Notes: a model not told the origin generated them from the letters alone. A stretch of 64,000 bases of DNA from Metridium senile (GCA_949775045.1 OX459100.1:8653194-8717193); one strand, 5' to 3'. Positions 42,061 through 54,720 are shown, counted from the stretch's first letter. Made by a program: numbers and translations.

Positions 42061-44799
42061 TCAACACAAACCCCCAGCAAACTCATCGTCTTCTTCTGGA
42101 TTTGGTTCAGTTGTCGATGCTTCGGTTGTACTTTCAAGATCTTCTTCATTGTCATCCACAGAATCCTCTAATTCAACATCATTTTTGTCAAACAGTTTAT
42201 TTTTGGGTGCAGTACGAGTTGGGTTCTCTAGTATATCACCAGGAACTCTTAAAGTACGAGCTAGTTTTGCAATCTGTGGACAGAAACATGACAAAGCAAA
42301 TTGAACATATTATTAGTGTCATCAACTGAAATCTTCTTTTCAAGACACTTTTAACAGGTTCCCATCAAAATCTGTACTTTCCCATTTAAATCTGTATTGA
42401 TGCAAATGTTGTTGATGTGTGCTAAACACACAGATCAACCAATCAGAGAAGTTCACTTCAGAAATAATATACTCTGATTGGTTGATCTGTGTGTTTAGGA
42501 CACATCAACACAATTTGCATAAATACAGATTTTTATATTCTTAATTCTCTTTATTCTCTTTCACCTTTTCTAACCTTTTTTATTGCTTTGTTCCATTTTC
42601 CTCAACTTTTTTTATTTCTCTTTCCATCTATTTCTCTTCCTTCCTTCCATTCTATCTCTATTTCCCTTCCATTATTTTTCTTCTTTTTATCTTATCCTTT
42701 CATTTTCATGATCACTTGTTCATTTCCCTCACCACCATTCCCTTCCTTCCTCTTTTTCACTTCACTTTCCTCCCATCTTTCCTTAGTTTCCTTCATGTTG
42801 AGGAGTTCTATAATACTTTCACACTGCTCTTGAGACTGGTCAGCATTTATAAGGAACAAGGGGAGAGTGGTTTGGTTTCTGGTGCATTTCAATTTTCACT
42901 TACATAAATTTTCATGACCCTCTCCCTTAAATGCTTTGTCCCTCTTAGCCCCGTATTTTGTGGAGTATAAAAAAGCTGACCCCCTATTTACACCAACTCC
43001 TTTCCCTGTATATAATGACCAGGTCCCTAGGTATTAGCATACAGTACCTCATTGTCAAGATATGCCCTATATGACAATGCCCTTTGTCCCTCTTAGCCCC
43101 ATATTTCGTGGAGTATAAAAATGCTTACCCCCTCTATTTACACCAACCCCTTTCCCTGTATATAATGACTGGTCCCTAGGTATAGCATACAGTACCTCAT
43201 TGTCAAGATATGTGAATAGTGGCTGGGATGTACAGGCCTTCATGCCATCAGCATCACCTCCATCAAAACAGTCTAATAACTTCTCAGCAGCCTGTGCCTC
43301 TTCTGATTCACCAAACCCAGGGATACTGAGAGAAGACAAAATAATGAAGGCAATGACAGTAATGACAGGTAATGATAATGGTGATGAAGTTGATAATGTT
43401 GGTGAAAATGATAGTGGTGATGATAATGATAAGACAACGGTGATCAGGATGATACTAGAAATGATAATGATTGGGTCAGGGTTAGTGTTATGATAATGGT
43501 GCCAGTGAAGTTGGTAGTGATGGTGGCGATGATGATGGTTGTGATGCAATAAATTATGATGGTGATGACGATTATAAAATGATAACAATAATGATAATGA
43601 TACTGATGATAATGATGTCAGGGAGGTCAACTCAAAGCAAGACTTTCAATACCTGAATGAGTTCTTAAAGCACTGATCTGCTGCAACATAGTCACTTTCA
43701 TGTAGGTAAACAACTGTCAGTCCCAGTATTGTCTTGTGCATCATGACAAAGTTCTCTATGCTGCTGTATAATTCAATAATCTTTTTCTTATTGGTGATAA
43801 CATCTTCATATCTGAAACAACAAACCAGAGAAATGGATCAAGTGGTAAATGAATGGAAGAATGATTGAATGGATGATGGGCACAAGAATTGGATGAGTGG
43901 AATAAATAAAGGAAGAAGGAGAGGAAGGACAAAAGGAAAGAAGGGAAGAATTAAGGATGGAAGGAAGGGAGGAAAGAAGGAAGGATGGAAGGAAGGAAGG
44001 AGAAAGGAGAAAGGTAAGAAGGAAGGAAGGAAGGAAGGAAGGAAGGAAGGAAGGAAGAAAGAAAGAAAGGCAGCCAGGCAGGGAGGAAGAAAAAAGGATG
44101 AATGAAGAGAGAGACAGACAGAGAGACAGAGGAAGGAAAGCATTTAGGGTGAATGAGTGAATTGAGAAAAGATGGAAAAAGCAGGTATGGGAATGACATA
44201 ATGGATACATGAATGGATGATTAAACATATCTTTACCTTTTTCTTTTCAGTAATATTCTTATTGCTTGTATCATTGGTTCTATTCCTTCTCTGATCTTAT
44301 CTTCACCCTTTAGCAATAGAAATTAATAGTGATAAGTATTATTAAACTGATTAATATGAAGATGATAATAAGGTTAACAATTAACGATTTCTTACCACAT
44401 TCAGGTCACCAGCAGACAAGAACATGTCTATAGCTCTATCAGGCTCTGCTGCTTCACACATTCTAGTAGACGTAAGAATACAGTATATACATCAATCAGT
44501 AGTACAAAGGTTTTCATTCAACAACCTTTTTGCTTATCCATCTATTTCCATCCACTGAGTCATGAGTGTATTCATCCACTCATTGAATCATTCATCCATC
44601 CATTCCAACATGCATGCATTCATTTATCCTTTGATTCATTCATTCATTCATACATTCAATCAAATTTCCATTCATCCATCTATCTATCCATTCCTTTATA
44701 TATTTATCCATTCCTTTATCTATCTATCCACCCTGGCATTCAGTTATTGATTTATCCATTCATCTATCCATCTATTCGTTTATTCATTTATCAATTCAT

Positions 44800-44832
<33 letters not shown>

Positions 44833-47800
44833 CATCCATTTATCTATCTATCCATCCATTTATCTATCTATTCATCCATTCATTATCCATTCATTTATCT
44901 ATCTATCTAGATCTATCTATCCATCCATTTATCTATCCATCCATTTATCTAGTATCTATTCATCTATTTCATTGCTTACTTTGCTCCTCTAATCAAAGCC
45001 ATAGCTGCAGTATCCGGTGCACCATGTTCTCTGTATTGCATGCTACAAAACAACAACAAGGAAATATCAAAGGCAATTACAGTGAGGATACTTGAACCGT
45101 GAACACTTGACTTTTTCATGTTATTATTTTCTGAGCGTTCTACTGCTTCAAAACCTCTAAAAATGAAGCAGTGAGTTCAAATACACTAAGTGGTCTTATT
45201 TCTAATCTATTCGCTCATGGGATGTGGGTAAAAAAAAGTAACAAAAAAACCCAAAGGGTAAACGGTTCGAGTGTCCTCGCTGTAAGTTAAGAACAGATAG
45301 GATTTTTAATTTTCACCATACCATGCTGTCTCTATAAGATCTACAGCTTCAGCGAATCTCTTCATTTCTTTAAGCACTGATGCAGCCTGTTCTAAAGCTC
45401 TGAATAAAAACAAACACAAGATTTAAAAATAGCACAATCCAAATTTATTTTAATAACAATAATCTCAATTTTCTCTAATAAACTTTTATAAATCCTTGAT
45501 TTTTTTTTACAAAAACACAAAATACAGGTTGGAATTTTTTAAGCTGTTTAGTAAACTCGCAGATCGTGTTTTATCAGGATTTAAACCACTTGGCTTTGCC
45601 GCATATTAAAATGCCTATCATATTAAAATGCCTGTTTACTTGAAAAAACATTTCCTGCTATTTATGAAAGTGGTCTTTAGCAATCTTGTGCCTTTGGCTT
45701 GTGATTGTAAATGCAGATACAACACAACCGCTTATGTTGTAAACAATTCTTATACTATTTAAAGAATATTTGCATACTTACTTTGCAGAATGAAATAGGC
45801 TGTTCATAAAAAGTCAAGGATAATTAACAGTGGTGTGTATAATTAAGTTTTCCTACAATAGATCTAATAGATCTAATCAGCTAACACATTGCTAAACATT
45901 TGATACATTTTTGACATTATTTTGACATTTTCCCATCTCAATGGAACAATCAGGTACAAGTTTATATCGAGAGGCATCCTCGGGAACCCAGGGGTATTCT
46001 TCTGTCGCTCGTTTCTCGCTTCCACAACATATACCCCTGGGAACGTAGTCTGTTGGAGCTTGTTCCGGAAGTCAAAATTCAAACTTATTTAACGACTTTC
46101 TTTGAACGGTTATATTGATTTTCATTGGTCGACCTAATAAGGTCGACCAATCAGGAAAGAGCTGAATTTTGACTTCCGGAACAAGCACCAACAGACTACG
46201 TTCCCAGGGGTATATGTTGTGGAAGCGAGAAACGAGCGACAGAAGAATACCCCTGGGTTCCCGAGGATGATTGAGAGGCTGAGACTTTAGAAACTTTGAT
46301 GTCTATAATAATGGTCCGATTGAGATGAAAAAAATGTCAAAATAATGTCAAAAATTCATCAAAAGTGACTACGGTATGGCGAGTAGCACGGTAAATATTG
46401 TGACGCCATAATGGGCTTGGGTGAATCCAATAAGTATATAATAATCATACTATCTATCAATTGATGATTTCAGGATACGAATGTGTGTTATAATATGCCT
46501 CAGCAGCTTTCCTAAAAGCATCTTCAGCCTCTGGATAGGAACGACCAGCCTTGAAACTGATTCCTGAAGAAAAAAAGAATATTATTAACAGGTTCCCATT
46601 TCAATCTGTACTTTCCCATTTCAATCTGTACTTATGCAAATTGTGTTGATGTGTGCTAAACACACAAATCAACCAATCAGAGTATATTATTTCTGAAGTG
46701 AACTTCTCTGATTGGTTGATCTGTGCGCTTAGCACACATCAACAAAATTTGCATAAGTACAGATTTAAATGGGAAAGTACAGAATTAAATGGGAACTTGT
46801 TTATTCTATTTAATACAAAGCAGAAGTAGAACTATATAATTTACAGTAAATATATACAGTCAATGTCATTAGAGTTGTCCATGTTGCGTACAGATTACCA
46901 CTACAATTACATAACATGACTCTGTAGCTGTAAGGGTCATTTTTACTTGGCTTTGTTTATAGTAAAAAAAGCTTAGCTGCCAAGAACATCGTACAGTCGT
47001 ACCTTTTAGGGGTTGAAATCAAAAAGGCTTTAACAGTTCTCTTGCGTACCTTTTAGGGGTAATTAATGAAATCGACTACCAATCACCCCTACCACTTGGA
47101 CAAACAGAGTTCCCCTCTCCCCCCAGGGAATACAAACGCTACATACCAGCTTTATTGTATTTATCTGCTGCACTATCATAGTCAGGCTTCCATTTTAACC
47201 AACTTGTTTTCATACTAGATAGAATCAAAATGGAAAATTAGTTATAACATAAAATTCTTACAACAACTTTACAATTATTTCTTTATTTTGTATTTTTTGT
47301 GGCATGTGTTGTCTTTCTTTGGTAGATGTTTTTCAGATTTCAGATTTCAATTCACATTATTATTATTATTTTTATTATTATTATTATTACATTTTGATAA
47401 TACAAAAAGGGCTATTGTTATCTTCATCATTAACACTGCTGTCATCATCATCATTACAGTCGTCAACACTCATTATCATCATCATCATCATCAACAACCT
47501 CATCATTATCAATCACCATCAACATCAAAATACTTTTAAACTTCATCATCATCATTTAATACCATCGCCATTAATTTTATAAAACATCCTCGACTACAAT
47601 TGTTCACACACCATAAGGCTAATCCATTCATTGGTATGCATAAACAGCAGAAAAATGCCAATTCTTTAGCGAATGACACTGGGGCCTAAATATATCAAAA
47701 TTGATGACGTTGATGACAACATTCAACAAAATCTACAAAATTCCATAAACTTCGGCTACAAACGGCGAAAAAATACACTAGCTCAGTGCATCAAGCACTA

Positions 47801-47903
47801 GTTGATTATTACAACAAAAAGGTATTCATAGAACTTACTACTTTTCTGCCTCCTTCATCAACTCGAGTCCTTCCTTCACTTTTCGCTGTTGTACAGCCGC
47901 CAT
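42061..47903 (-). CDS. NAPG: Gamma-SNAP (NSF attachment protein gamma)
   Basis: Eleven exons, in transcription order: 47839-47903, 47147-47214, 46479-46563, 45782-45799, 45322-45399, 44980-45042, 44396-44462, 44237-44307, 43653-43811, 43196-43325 and 42061-42273. All phases join to about 338 residues (human 312; the extra length is mainly an acidic segment before the C-terminus).

Recognisable blocks: MAAVQQRKVKEGLELMKEAE at the start; WLKWKPDYDSAADKY; LFHSAKALEQAASVLKEMKR; PDTAAMALIRGAK; SIPGFGESEEA; LFTYLDNE; and the diagnostic end EEDDEFAGGLC.

The family is all helical TPR-like. It acts in the cytosol, recruiting NSF to SNARE complexes for disassembly after membrane fusion. One exon is only 18 nt. 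The gene is divergent to the TPPP gene, 1.5 kb away. Confidence 0.95.
42354..42533. mobile_element. ACAGGTTCCCATTTAAATC foldback, copy 1 of 5
   Basis: Arms ACAGGTTCCCAT, GTTGATGTGTGCTAAACACA and CAGATCAACCAATCAGAG pair with the right half. The right end is truncated relative to its sisters at 46,588, 52,636, 61,643 and 62,070. Last intron of gamma-SNAP. Confidence 0.85.
42932..43213. repeat. 148-bp tandem duplication of a gamma-SNAP exon end and its donor
   Basis: The donor side of exon 43,196-43,325 (last coding bases for LDNE, then GTACTGTATGC) and about 115 bp of intron are repeated: 43,080-43,213 is the original and 42,932-43,066 the copy. The copy keeps the donor CAATGAG|GTACTG. The rest is foldback-family sequence (CTTTGTCCCTCTTAGCCCC). 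Confidence 0.85.
43360..43620. repeat. GAT-rich microsatellite
   Basis: Irregular GATAATGATGGTGATGA repeat in the gamma-SNAP intron. The open frames crossing it into the exon are read-through only. Confidence 0.85.
43850..44110. repeat. GGAA/GAAGGA microsatellite
   Basis: GGAAGGAAGGAA tract and degenerate flanks, giving Phe/Leu/Pro or Lys/Gly/Arg nonsense frames. Intron of gamma-SNAP. Confidence 0.95.
44560..44965. repeat. ATCT/ATCC tetranucleotide microsatellite
   Basis: ATCTATCTATCCATCCATTT repeats end 15 bp short of the donor at 44,979. Frames reading SIYLSIYP are not genes. Confidence 0.95.
45975..46269. mobile_element. CATCCTCGGGAACCCAGGGG foldback, copy 1
   Basis: Ends CATCCTCGGGAACCCAGGGG / CCCCTGGGTTCCCGAGGATG with long arms (CCCCTGGGAACGTAGTCTG, TTGTTCCGGAAGTCAAAATT) around a centre with GGTCGACCAAT. 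Sister copy at 53,086-53,366. Gamma-SNAP intron. Confidence 0.9.
46588..46800. mobile_element. ACAGGTTCCCATTTAAATC foldback, copy 2 of 5
   Basis: Full-length copy lying only 25 bp downstream of exon 46,479-46,563 in genome coordinates, so just upstream of its acceptor in transcript order. The double TTCCCATTTCAATCTGTACT unit is present at each end. Confidence 0.9.
46900..47126. mobile_element. Partial GTACCTTTTAGGG foldback, copy 4
   Basis: Has AAGGGTCATTTTTACT, CGTACCTTTTAGGGGTTGAA and AATCACCCCTACCACTTGG then ACAAACAGAG, but lacks a clear left arm. It ends 20 bp before the donor of exon 47,147-47,214. Confidence 0.65.
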
Positions 47904-48131
47904 CTTGAAAATTCCTCATGGGGTAATCCGCTGGCTAGCAAAACTTCTACACCACTTCCTCAATAATAGAAAGTGATAGGGATGGGTGGGGAGGGTTTGG
48001 ATTTTTGCTAATGTTATATTAAATTAATAATTTCAGAAGATAGTATGCGGTTCTTTTGTGGTAATTTGACATTTTTATTATTGTTAATCTAGACCCGTGT
48101 TTATAAGGCATATCCATAATGTTTTTCTTAT

Positions 48132-48400
48132 AAGGGACTGGTCATTTATTAGAGGGGGGGGGGGGGGGGGGGGGGGATGCAAATGGGGTCATACTTTTTC
48201 ATGCAGGCAAAAATGGTGGGTCAAGAAAAAATCTGCAATCATCATTATCGTCATCATTGTTATTTTATGTACTATCGTTAATTTGTGCATTTGAAAGAAC
48301 AGGGCCACAAAAAATTATGTCAAGGGAATTGAAAATGCACCAGCCCCCCACCCCCCCCCCACCCCCCCCCCCCCCCCCTCTTATAAATGACCCGTCCCTA
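48132..48400. mobile_element. Foldback element with AAGGGACTGGTCATTTATTA ends and G/C runs
   Basis: AAGGGACTGGTCATTTATTA plus a G-run is inverse to a C-run plus CTCTTATAAATGACCCGTCC then CTAA. It sits in the 1.5-kb gap between the divergent gamma-SNAP and TPPP genes. The rest of that gap (48,400-49,390) has no supported gene; both promoters should lie there. Confidence 0.8.
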
Positions 48401-49395
48401 AAATCAGAAAAACAGAACATTCTACGTCGACTTAAACAACAAAAAACACATTTTTGACCTCAACAAAGACACCGCCAAGTCATAACTGTTTATTAGAAAA
48501 AACCTCTAGAAAGTTCCGAGGTACGTCAGCTTTGGGTGTTTTCCGTAACAAAAGAAAACACAAAATACCTACAAAATATATAGAATACACAACTGCAAAT
48601 CTTTTCTCGAAAAGTGGAAAACTGCTATACCTTTTTACGAAAGAAAGGTTATTTAAAGTGTTTTTTAAAACACCGAAAAATGTCCCTTCGATCAGTTGGT
48701 ATTTTTTAATCCTTTTAATTCTTCTATATACAGTTTGAAATAATCTTCTCTGATAAAATACAAAGGCACAAATATCATTAACTATTAATGTGTGGCTTAA
48801 CCAAATGGATTTTGCATAGTAATGCTTTCATTTTGATCAATACATTTTTTGCCAATATAAATAGTTGCAAAAACAGCGAACTGCCAAAGTTTCTATTTTG
48901 GCCTTTTTTGATTGATATTGATATATGAAACTAGTTTAATCAGTTGAATTAAAAGCCACTAAACCAGCTAAACCAGTTTTAGCACTTAATATAAAAGTCA
49001 CTTTATGTAAAAAGGCCTAAAAGGAAGACAAAATTTGTTTATAATGTTTAGTGTTATTGTTGAATCTTTCAACAAACATTGAACCACGCAAACAAGGCAA
49101 GCTATAGAAGACTCTATTGCCAGTTTATTCATAAAATCGTGGAAAAATAATCATGTTGATCACATTACGACTTTTTGCAAATTAAAATGTTTCAAGCTGA
49201 AATTTATGTGCGGACGGCTTGTATTGTTAATTTCAAAGCGAAAACTGAATATTGTCACGCAATCTTTACAGCAGCCAATCAAGTGCCAAGAAATTGACAT
49301 TTAGTATGTTAATAAAATACTTCGATCACTGTGAAAGGTTGTCAGTTCATGAGCAGCTACTGTTAGGTTGATTCGCCTCTGATCTCAAATTCAAG

Positions 49396-51270
49396 ATGTC
49401 TGACGATGAACTGAAAACTGTTTTTAAGTCGTTCTGTGCTTTTGGAGCCGGAGCTAAGGATGCACAGCCTATGATGGATAATGCTAAGTTTGGGAAATTA
49501 TTCCGAGATTTGAAGGTCTACGACAAGAAGTTCACATCCACCGACACCGACATCATTTTCAGTCGACCTGAAGTGAAAGCGTGAGTAAAAACAAATTTTA
49601 ATCATCTAAATTCGACACCTTTTTGTAGTATTTTTGCTCCAGTAATGAGGACTGTTCGATAAGCATCGTATATATTATTATTTCTTGCAGAAAAACTGAG
49701 CGAAAAATCAACTTTGGTCAGTTCAAAACTGCACTTGGTCTGTGCGCAGAGAAGAAATATGGAAGCAAAGATGACGTTCAGAAAATCATCGACAAGATCT
49801 GCGCTGGAAAAGGCCCTGGAACATCAGGAACAACGGTAAATCCAGTACAGAACAAGCGGGGGATTTCGGATTCTTGTTGTGCAAAATGCTACAGTTACAG
49901 CTTGAGTTACACACCCATTTTGCATGGAAACCTTTTACAATCATTATATTTTCGCTTTGTTTGTGTTCCAACAAGTTTTGTTTCTAGAATAATCGTTTTA
50001 AGTATCTTGCTAACACCATTAATTAGTCCAACTTGTTAACTAACTGAGTGAATTGATGTCTGCGAAATATGGCGTCTATAACAATAGCAGAATGTGGTTA
50101 GATGCTAATTTTCAAAGAAGTATTTGCATGAATGATGGTTTGTGTACAATGATCAGTTTTGTTGCTATGGCAATGGCTGGCGTGTACGCGATTATATCTG
50201 CGGTACAAGTATCCTTGGCGTCTCTTCTTTGTTTTCTTTGTCTAACTGCTACTGGTTCTTATTTCATTTTTTTTTTTGATAAACTGGTTATTTTATTTGT
50301 AAAAAAATCTCCAGGGAGATTCCTTCTACATGTAGTAATTTGTGCAACATCAATTTTATTAAGAAAAAAGAAAAAAGAAAATTCAATTTTGACTAAATAT
50401 CCACAGGTAGCCCAAGCAAACTATCTGTGGTCTCATTTAAGCCTTATATGGGAGAATAAAAATCTTACATGTGAACAGAGTTATGTTGTAAATATGGAAT
50501 GTAGTGGTAGTGAGGGTGAGTGAGCCTCACAGAAGAGCCCCGACAGGGAGTGATGGTTGTAAAATATTAAAAATATATAATTATATATATGCCGATTTAA
50601 AAAAATTATATACAAAATTTGTATAAATAATAAAAATAAACGTTCTTACTTGTTTCTTGTGTTTACTTTGGCCCCTTGTGAAGTTTCAAGCCATTTGAAG
50701 CAGTTTGGAGCAAGTAGTGAAACATTTTCTTTCCCTTAATATCAAAATGGCTTGAAAGTTCCCATGGAGCCAAAGTAAAACATGTACAAGAAACAAGTAA
50801 GAACGTTTATTTTTATTATTTACACAAAAAAATTATATTTTAAAATCACCATATATTCTCCCATACAAGGCTTTATATATTAGACCACAGATAGTTAGCT
50901 TGGGCTCCCTGTGATATATCGATCAAGTCATTACCCTGAGTTCCAGAGGAATTTAATTTCAGACTCCAGAACAAATTCCTCTGGAAACCAGGGCATGTTT
51001 TCATCAGTTAATAACTAAAAATATATTGTTTTTAAAACATTTTATATGTACAACATCATTAATATTATGTAAATATTCCTTGTACAGAAAGCAAGCAAAG
51101 CAGGCGGTGTTGACAGGCTGACAGATACCAGCAAGTATACTGGTTCCCATAAAGAACGCTTTGATGAAAGTGGCAAAGGAAAAGGAGTGGAAGGCCGTGT
51201 TGACCGTGATGATAAAGCCGCTGAGGGATACGTTGGTGGATATAAAGGCAAAGATAGTTATGGTAAATGA
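49396..51270 (+). CDS. TPPP family (p25-alpha) microtubule-binding protein
   Basis: Three exons: 49396-49580, 49691-49835 and 51088-51270, joining to 170 residues (TPPP3 is 176). The start [17 protein letters not shown] opens the p25-alpha core, which continues through [31 protein letters not shown] and [19 protein letters not shown]. The last exon holds the family signature [19 protein letters not shown] followed by [13 protein letters not shown] and ends [13 protein letters not shown].

Members bind and bundle microtubules and stabilise cilia or process-bearing cells; the long disordered N-terminus of vertebrate TPPP1 is absent, as in TPPP3. AATAAA-type signals follow at about 51,612-51,655. 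I leave the exact paralogue open. Confidence 0.95.
50390..50925. mobile_element. Foldback element in TPPP intron 2
   Basis: Outer arms CCACAGGTAGCCCAAGCAAA, CTATCTGTGGTCTCATTTAA and GCCTTATATGGGAGAATA pair with 50,850-50,915. Inner arms AACGTTCTTACTTGTTTCTT and TACTTTGGC pair with 50,760-50,815. The plus frame 50,053-50,523 that enters it is not accepted as a gene. Confidence 0.8.
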
Positions 51271-51912
51271 AAATGAAGAAACTGGCATTTGATATGGTTT
51301 GGATACTTTTGTAATTCATACATTCACAATGTGCAAAAATATACCTAACTTTTACACCATTTTAGTATTTCATTTTTCACTTTTGCTCCAAAGTATGTAC
51401 TTCTTTCAGACAGTTTTTTAGTTTTGCACTATTACTTTCAAAAATACAAAAACACTTTTTGTTGAAACAATACTTTTACCCAAACCCATTTTGATAACTA
51501 TTTCTACATTTATACTCCCAAACTATACAAGTTTCCAAACAGTTTTCTAGGTTTTCATTATCTGCATGAAATATAGAGTTGTTAAATAATGTGTATTCAT
51601 AATTTGTAATCTTCCAAGGTAAATAAAACCAATATAGTTGTAATTAAACATGATAATAAAAGCCGTTGGCACAATGTTTGTTGTGGTGTTTGTTTTTCTC
51701 AATCATTCAACTGGTTTGCGACAGGGTTTGTTTGTATGTGGCAAACATAATTTACAAGTTTTACAATAACAAACTATCTAAGTAACTCAATGAAGCAAAA
51801 AAAAGAGGGCTTCTCTCGTGGACATCCCAGCTAAACATGCGCATTGGACATATAAGCTTCTGTCCGAAAGACATAAGTGGTCGTGAGAATGAATAGAAAA
51901 AAATAACTTTAT

Positions 51913-51987
51913 TAACGTCTCAATCTTCTAGCTGGACATAGTGCGCCCTGCTAATCGGGGAGACTCACTCACACTCACTACCTCTAC
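51913..51987. repeat. Dispersed 75-85 bp repeat, copy 2
   Basis: AACGTCTCAATCTTCTAGCT, GGACATAGTGCGCCCTGCTA and ATCGGGGAGACTCACTCACA, as at 13,791. The remaining 51,271-52,630 is AT-rich intergenic sequence with no gene seen. Confidence 0.75.
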
Positions 51988-52635
51988 GTTCAATATTTTG
52001 CACCGAACAGTTGGCTCACATGTTCATTTTTGCTGAAGCCAGTCTTATTTTGCTATTTCGTCATGAGCAACGCTCTTTAATATTTCTATCAACTACATCA
52101 AAAAAAGCAATAAGCTTTCACTACACATTGAAGTAGATTTTAAGGTGCACTGGGAGAAAGTTGAAATTTCACAATAACAAAAGACCTTCACATATATACA
52201 TCTTATACAAAAAATAGGCAGTCAAGGAATACACAAGGCTCATTCTACATAACTCAATGAAGTAGACAAAAAATACAATAAGTTTTTAGTACACATAGAA
52301 GTAGACATATTTTTTAAAAGGGTCTTTGGGAGTAAGTTGTAATGCTTTTTACAAGTAACAAACCATAGAAGAAACACAACCTAAGTTAATCAGTGATGAT
52401 AATAGTTTATTCCGTGGCTAATTAACTTTGCAAATCATGCATGACACTGCATACAAGTAATATTTTCACTCTTTTACATAAAGAAATACTACCAAACATA
52501 AGTTATTCGTAAATCACTCTAAATTGTTAAAACATTTCACTCAAATAATAACTCTGATGGAATACAGCATTTTGCAAAATAACATTAGAATAAATAATAT
52601 ACTGAATTCATATCTAAGGGTACAAAATGTGTATA

Positions 52636-52847
52636 ACAGGTTTCCATTTAAATCTGTACTTTCCCATTTAAATCTGTACTTATGCAAATTGTGTTGATGT
52701 GTGCTAAACACACAGATCAACCAATCAGAGTATACTATTTCTAAGTGAACTTCTCAGATTGGTTGATCTGTGTGTTTAGCACACATCAACAAAATTTGCA
52801 TCAGTACAGATTTAAATGAGAAAGTACAGATTTAAATGGGAACCTGT
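52636..52847. mobile_element. ACAGGTTCCCATTTAAATC foldback, copy 3 of 5
   Basis: Full-length, with both double TTTAAATCTGTACT units and the central CAACCAATCAGAG / CTCAGATTGGTTG. A CAT/ATC microsatellite follows at 52,860-53,020. Confidence 0.9.
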
Positions 52848-53085
52848 TGACTATTGTATTATATCATCATCGTCATTGTCACCATCATTATCATAATCAG
52901 CACTATTGTCATCACCAGCATCATAATAATTACAATCATACTGATTATCACCACTATCATCATCACCACCACCATCGTCATTGTTGTCATCATAATTATC
53001 ATCACCACTACTATGGTGATGGTGATTAAAGCTGCTAAAAAGTCCAAATAATACATTTGCAAGATCCTGCATGTATCAAATCCAT

Positions 53086-53366
53086 CATCCTCAGGAACCC
53101 AGGGGTAATCTTCTGTTGTTCATTTCTCGCTCCCAGAATAAATACCCCTGGGAACGTAGTCTGTTGGAGCTTGTTCCGGAAGTCAAAATTCAGCTCTTTC
53201 CTGATTGGTCGACCAATGAAAATCAAGATAACCATTCAAAGAAAGTTGTTAAATAAGTTTGAATTTTGACTTCCGGAACAAGCTCCAACAGACTACGTTC
53301 CCAGGGGTATTTATTCTGGGAGCGAGAAACGAGAGACAGAAGATTACCCCTGGGTTCCCGAGGATG
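53086..53366. mobile_element. CATCCTCGGGAACCCAGGGG foldback, copy 2
   Basis: Near-identical arms to 45,975-46,269 (GGAACGTAGTCTGTTGGAGC, TTGTTCCGGAAGTCAAAATT). Both copies keep the GGTCGACCAAT centre, in the same relative design. Between the TPPP and coiled-coil genes. Confidence 0.9.
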
Positions 53367-53924
53367 CAAATCCATGTATTTAATTAGTAGATAAAAAACT
53401 AATGTGATAATATTCGAAACAAAGAACATATCAAAGAACACACTTTAGATATGATACAGTCCAGAGATTCTACAAACCTTCTCACACAAAGAATAAATAA
53501 ATACACACATACACATCCAAACCATTACACTCTTTTACATATAGAAATGTTATACTACATAGTGATTTACCACAGTTAGTTAGAGTCATTTTCATTAACC
53601 TGTGAAACACACTTTAGTGTATCACTCTTTAATGCAAGGTAATATAATGAAATTTGTAACACCGTAAAAAATGTTGACTTAACTTTACTGACGTTTCAAG
53701 CTTTAGTCCTATAAAACTCTTTAATGCACCTTAATTCCATTGTGTTCTTTTGTTGTTATTTGACTATCACACTTTAACTAATACACTTTATTTCACAGGT
53801 TAATGAAAACCACTCTATAAGTAAAAAGCTGGAGCAATCATGAATGAATAGATATATAAATAGATAAGATTCCATCAAAACCCCAGCTCTTCATGGTGGG
53901 CAAAAAAGCACCTGAAATCGATAA

Positions 53925-54008
53925 GGTTTAACTAGCCTGCATTACATCCTGACTTTTTCTCGGTTAAAAAGAGAGAAAAAGTCTGGATGTGAGGCAGGCT
54001 AGGTTTAA
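53925..54008. mobile_element. Tiny hairpin element with flanking direct repeats
   Basis: AGGTTTAACTA occurs at both sides of a 60-bp hairpin (GCCTGCATTACATCCTGACT, TTTTCTC and inverse), as expected for a small transposon with an 8-11 bp target duplication. Confidence 0.6.
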
Positions 54009-54239
54009 CTAACTTTTCCATTTCTAGTTTTTTGGCAGTAGAATGACGCAATAAATAATGATGGTAATTTTGATAATTGAATAAACTTGAAATTTTGGCA
54101 CCAAATTTATGACGTCATTTTCCAGCCAAAAAATCAGAGAAATAGAAAGAACAAGTTGTGAAGAACATTGACCTGTGTATTATGACAATTATCATTATTA
54201 GTTTGGGATCATTGTGTTATTTGGGTTTTTCTCACTAAT

Positions 54240-54720
54240 ATACAGAAGGTGCCAAATATAATAACATTATTACAAGTATGAATCAGGATTCCTGTGTTAC
54301 ATGACCTCCTCCTCAATAACACAGGAGGCCCAAATATAACAATATTATTACAAGTATGAATCGGGATCCCTGTGTTATATGACCCTTTCTCAATAAAACA
54401 GGAGGCCCAAATATAACAATATTATTACAAGTATGAATCGGGATCCCTGTGTTATATGACCCTTCCTCAATAACACAGGAGGCCCAAATATAACAATATT
54501 ATTACAAGTATGAATCGGGATCCCTGTGTTATATGAACCCCTCCTCAATAACACAGGAAGCCCAAATATAACAATATTATTACAAGTAAAAATTGGGAGC
54601 CCTGAGTTTGTGGCCCCTCATTCCTAACATAGGAAGCCCAAATGTGACAGCATCATTACAAGCTGAAATTGGGTTTCCTGTGTTATATGGTTCCTGCTTC
54701 ATAACACAGGTAGCACACAA
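54240..54720. repeat. Tandem repeat of about 85 bp, five to six copies
   Basis: Unit with CACAGGAGGCCCAAATATAA, CAATATTATTACAAGTATGA and ATCGGGATCCCTGTGTTATA. Copies diverge towards both ends. It ends about 140 bp beyond the stop codon of the coiled-coil gene and may be in its 3' UTR. Confidence 0.9.

Noticed and set aside
50053..50523. 156-codon plus-strand frame in TPPP intron 2 with hydrophobic stretches
   Set aside because: It runs into the left arm of a foldback element and has no recognisable domain; TPPP exons splice around it.
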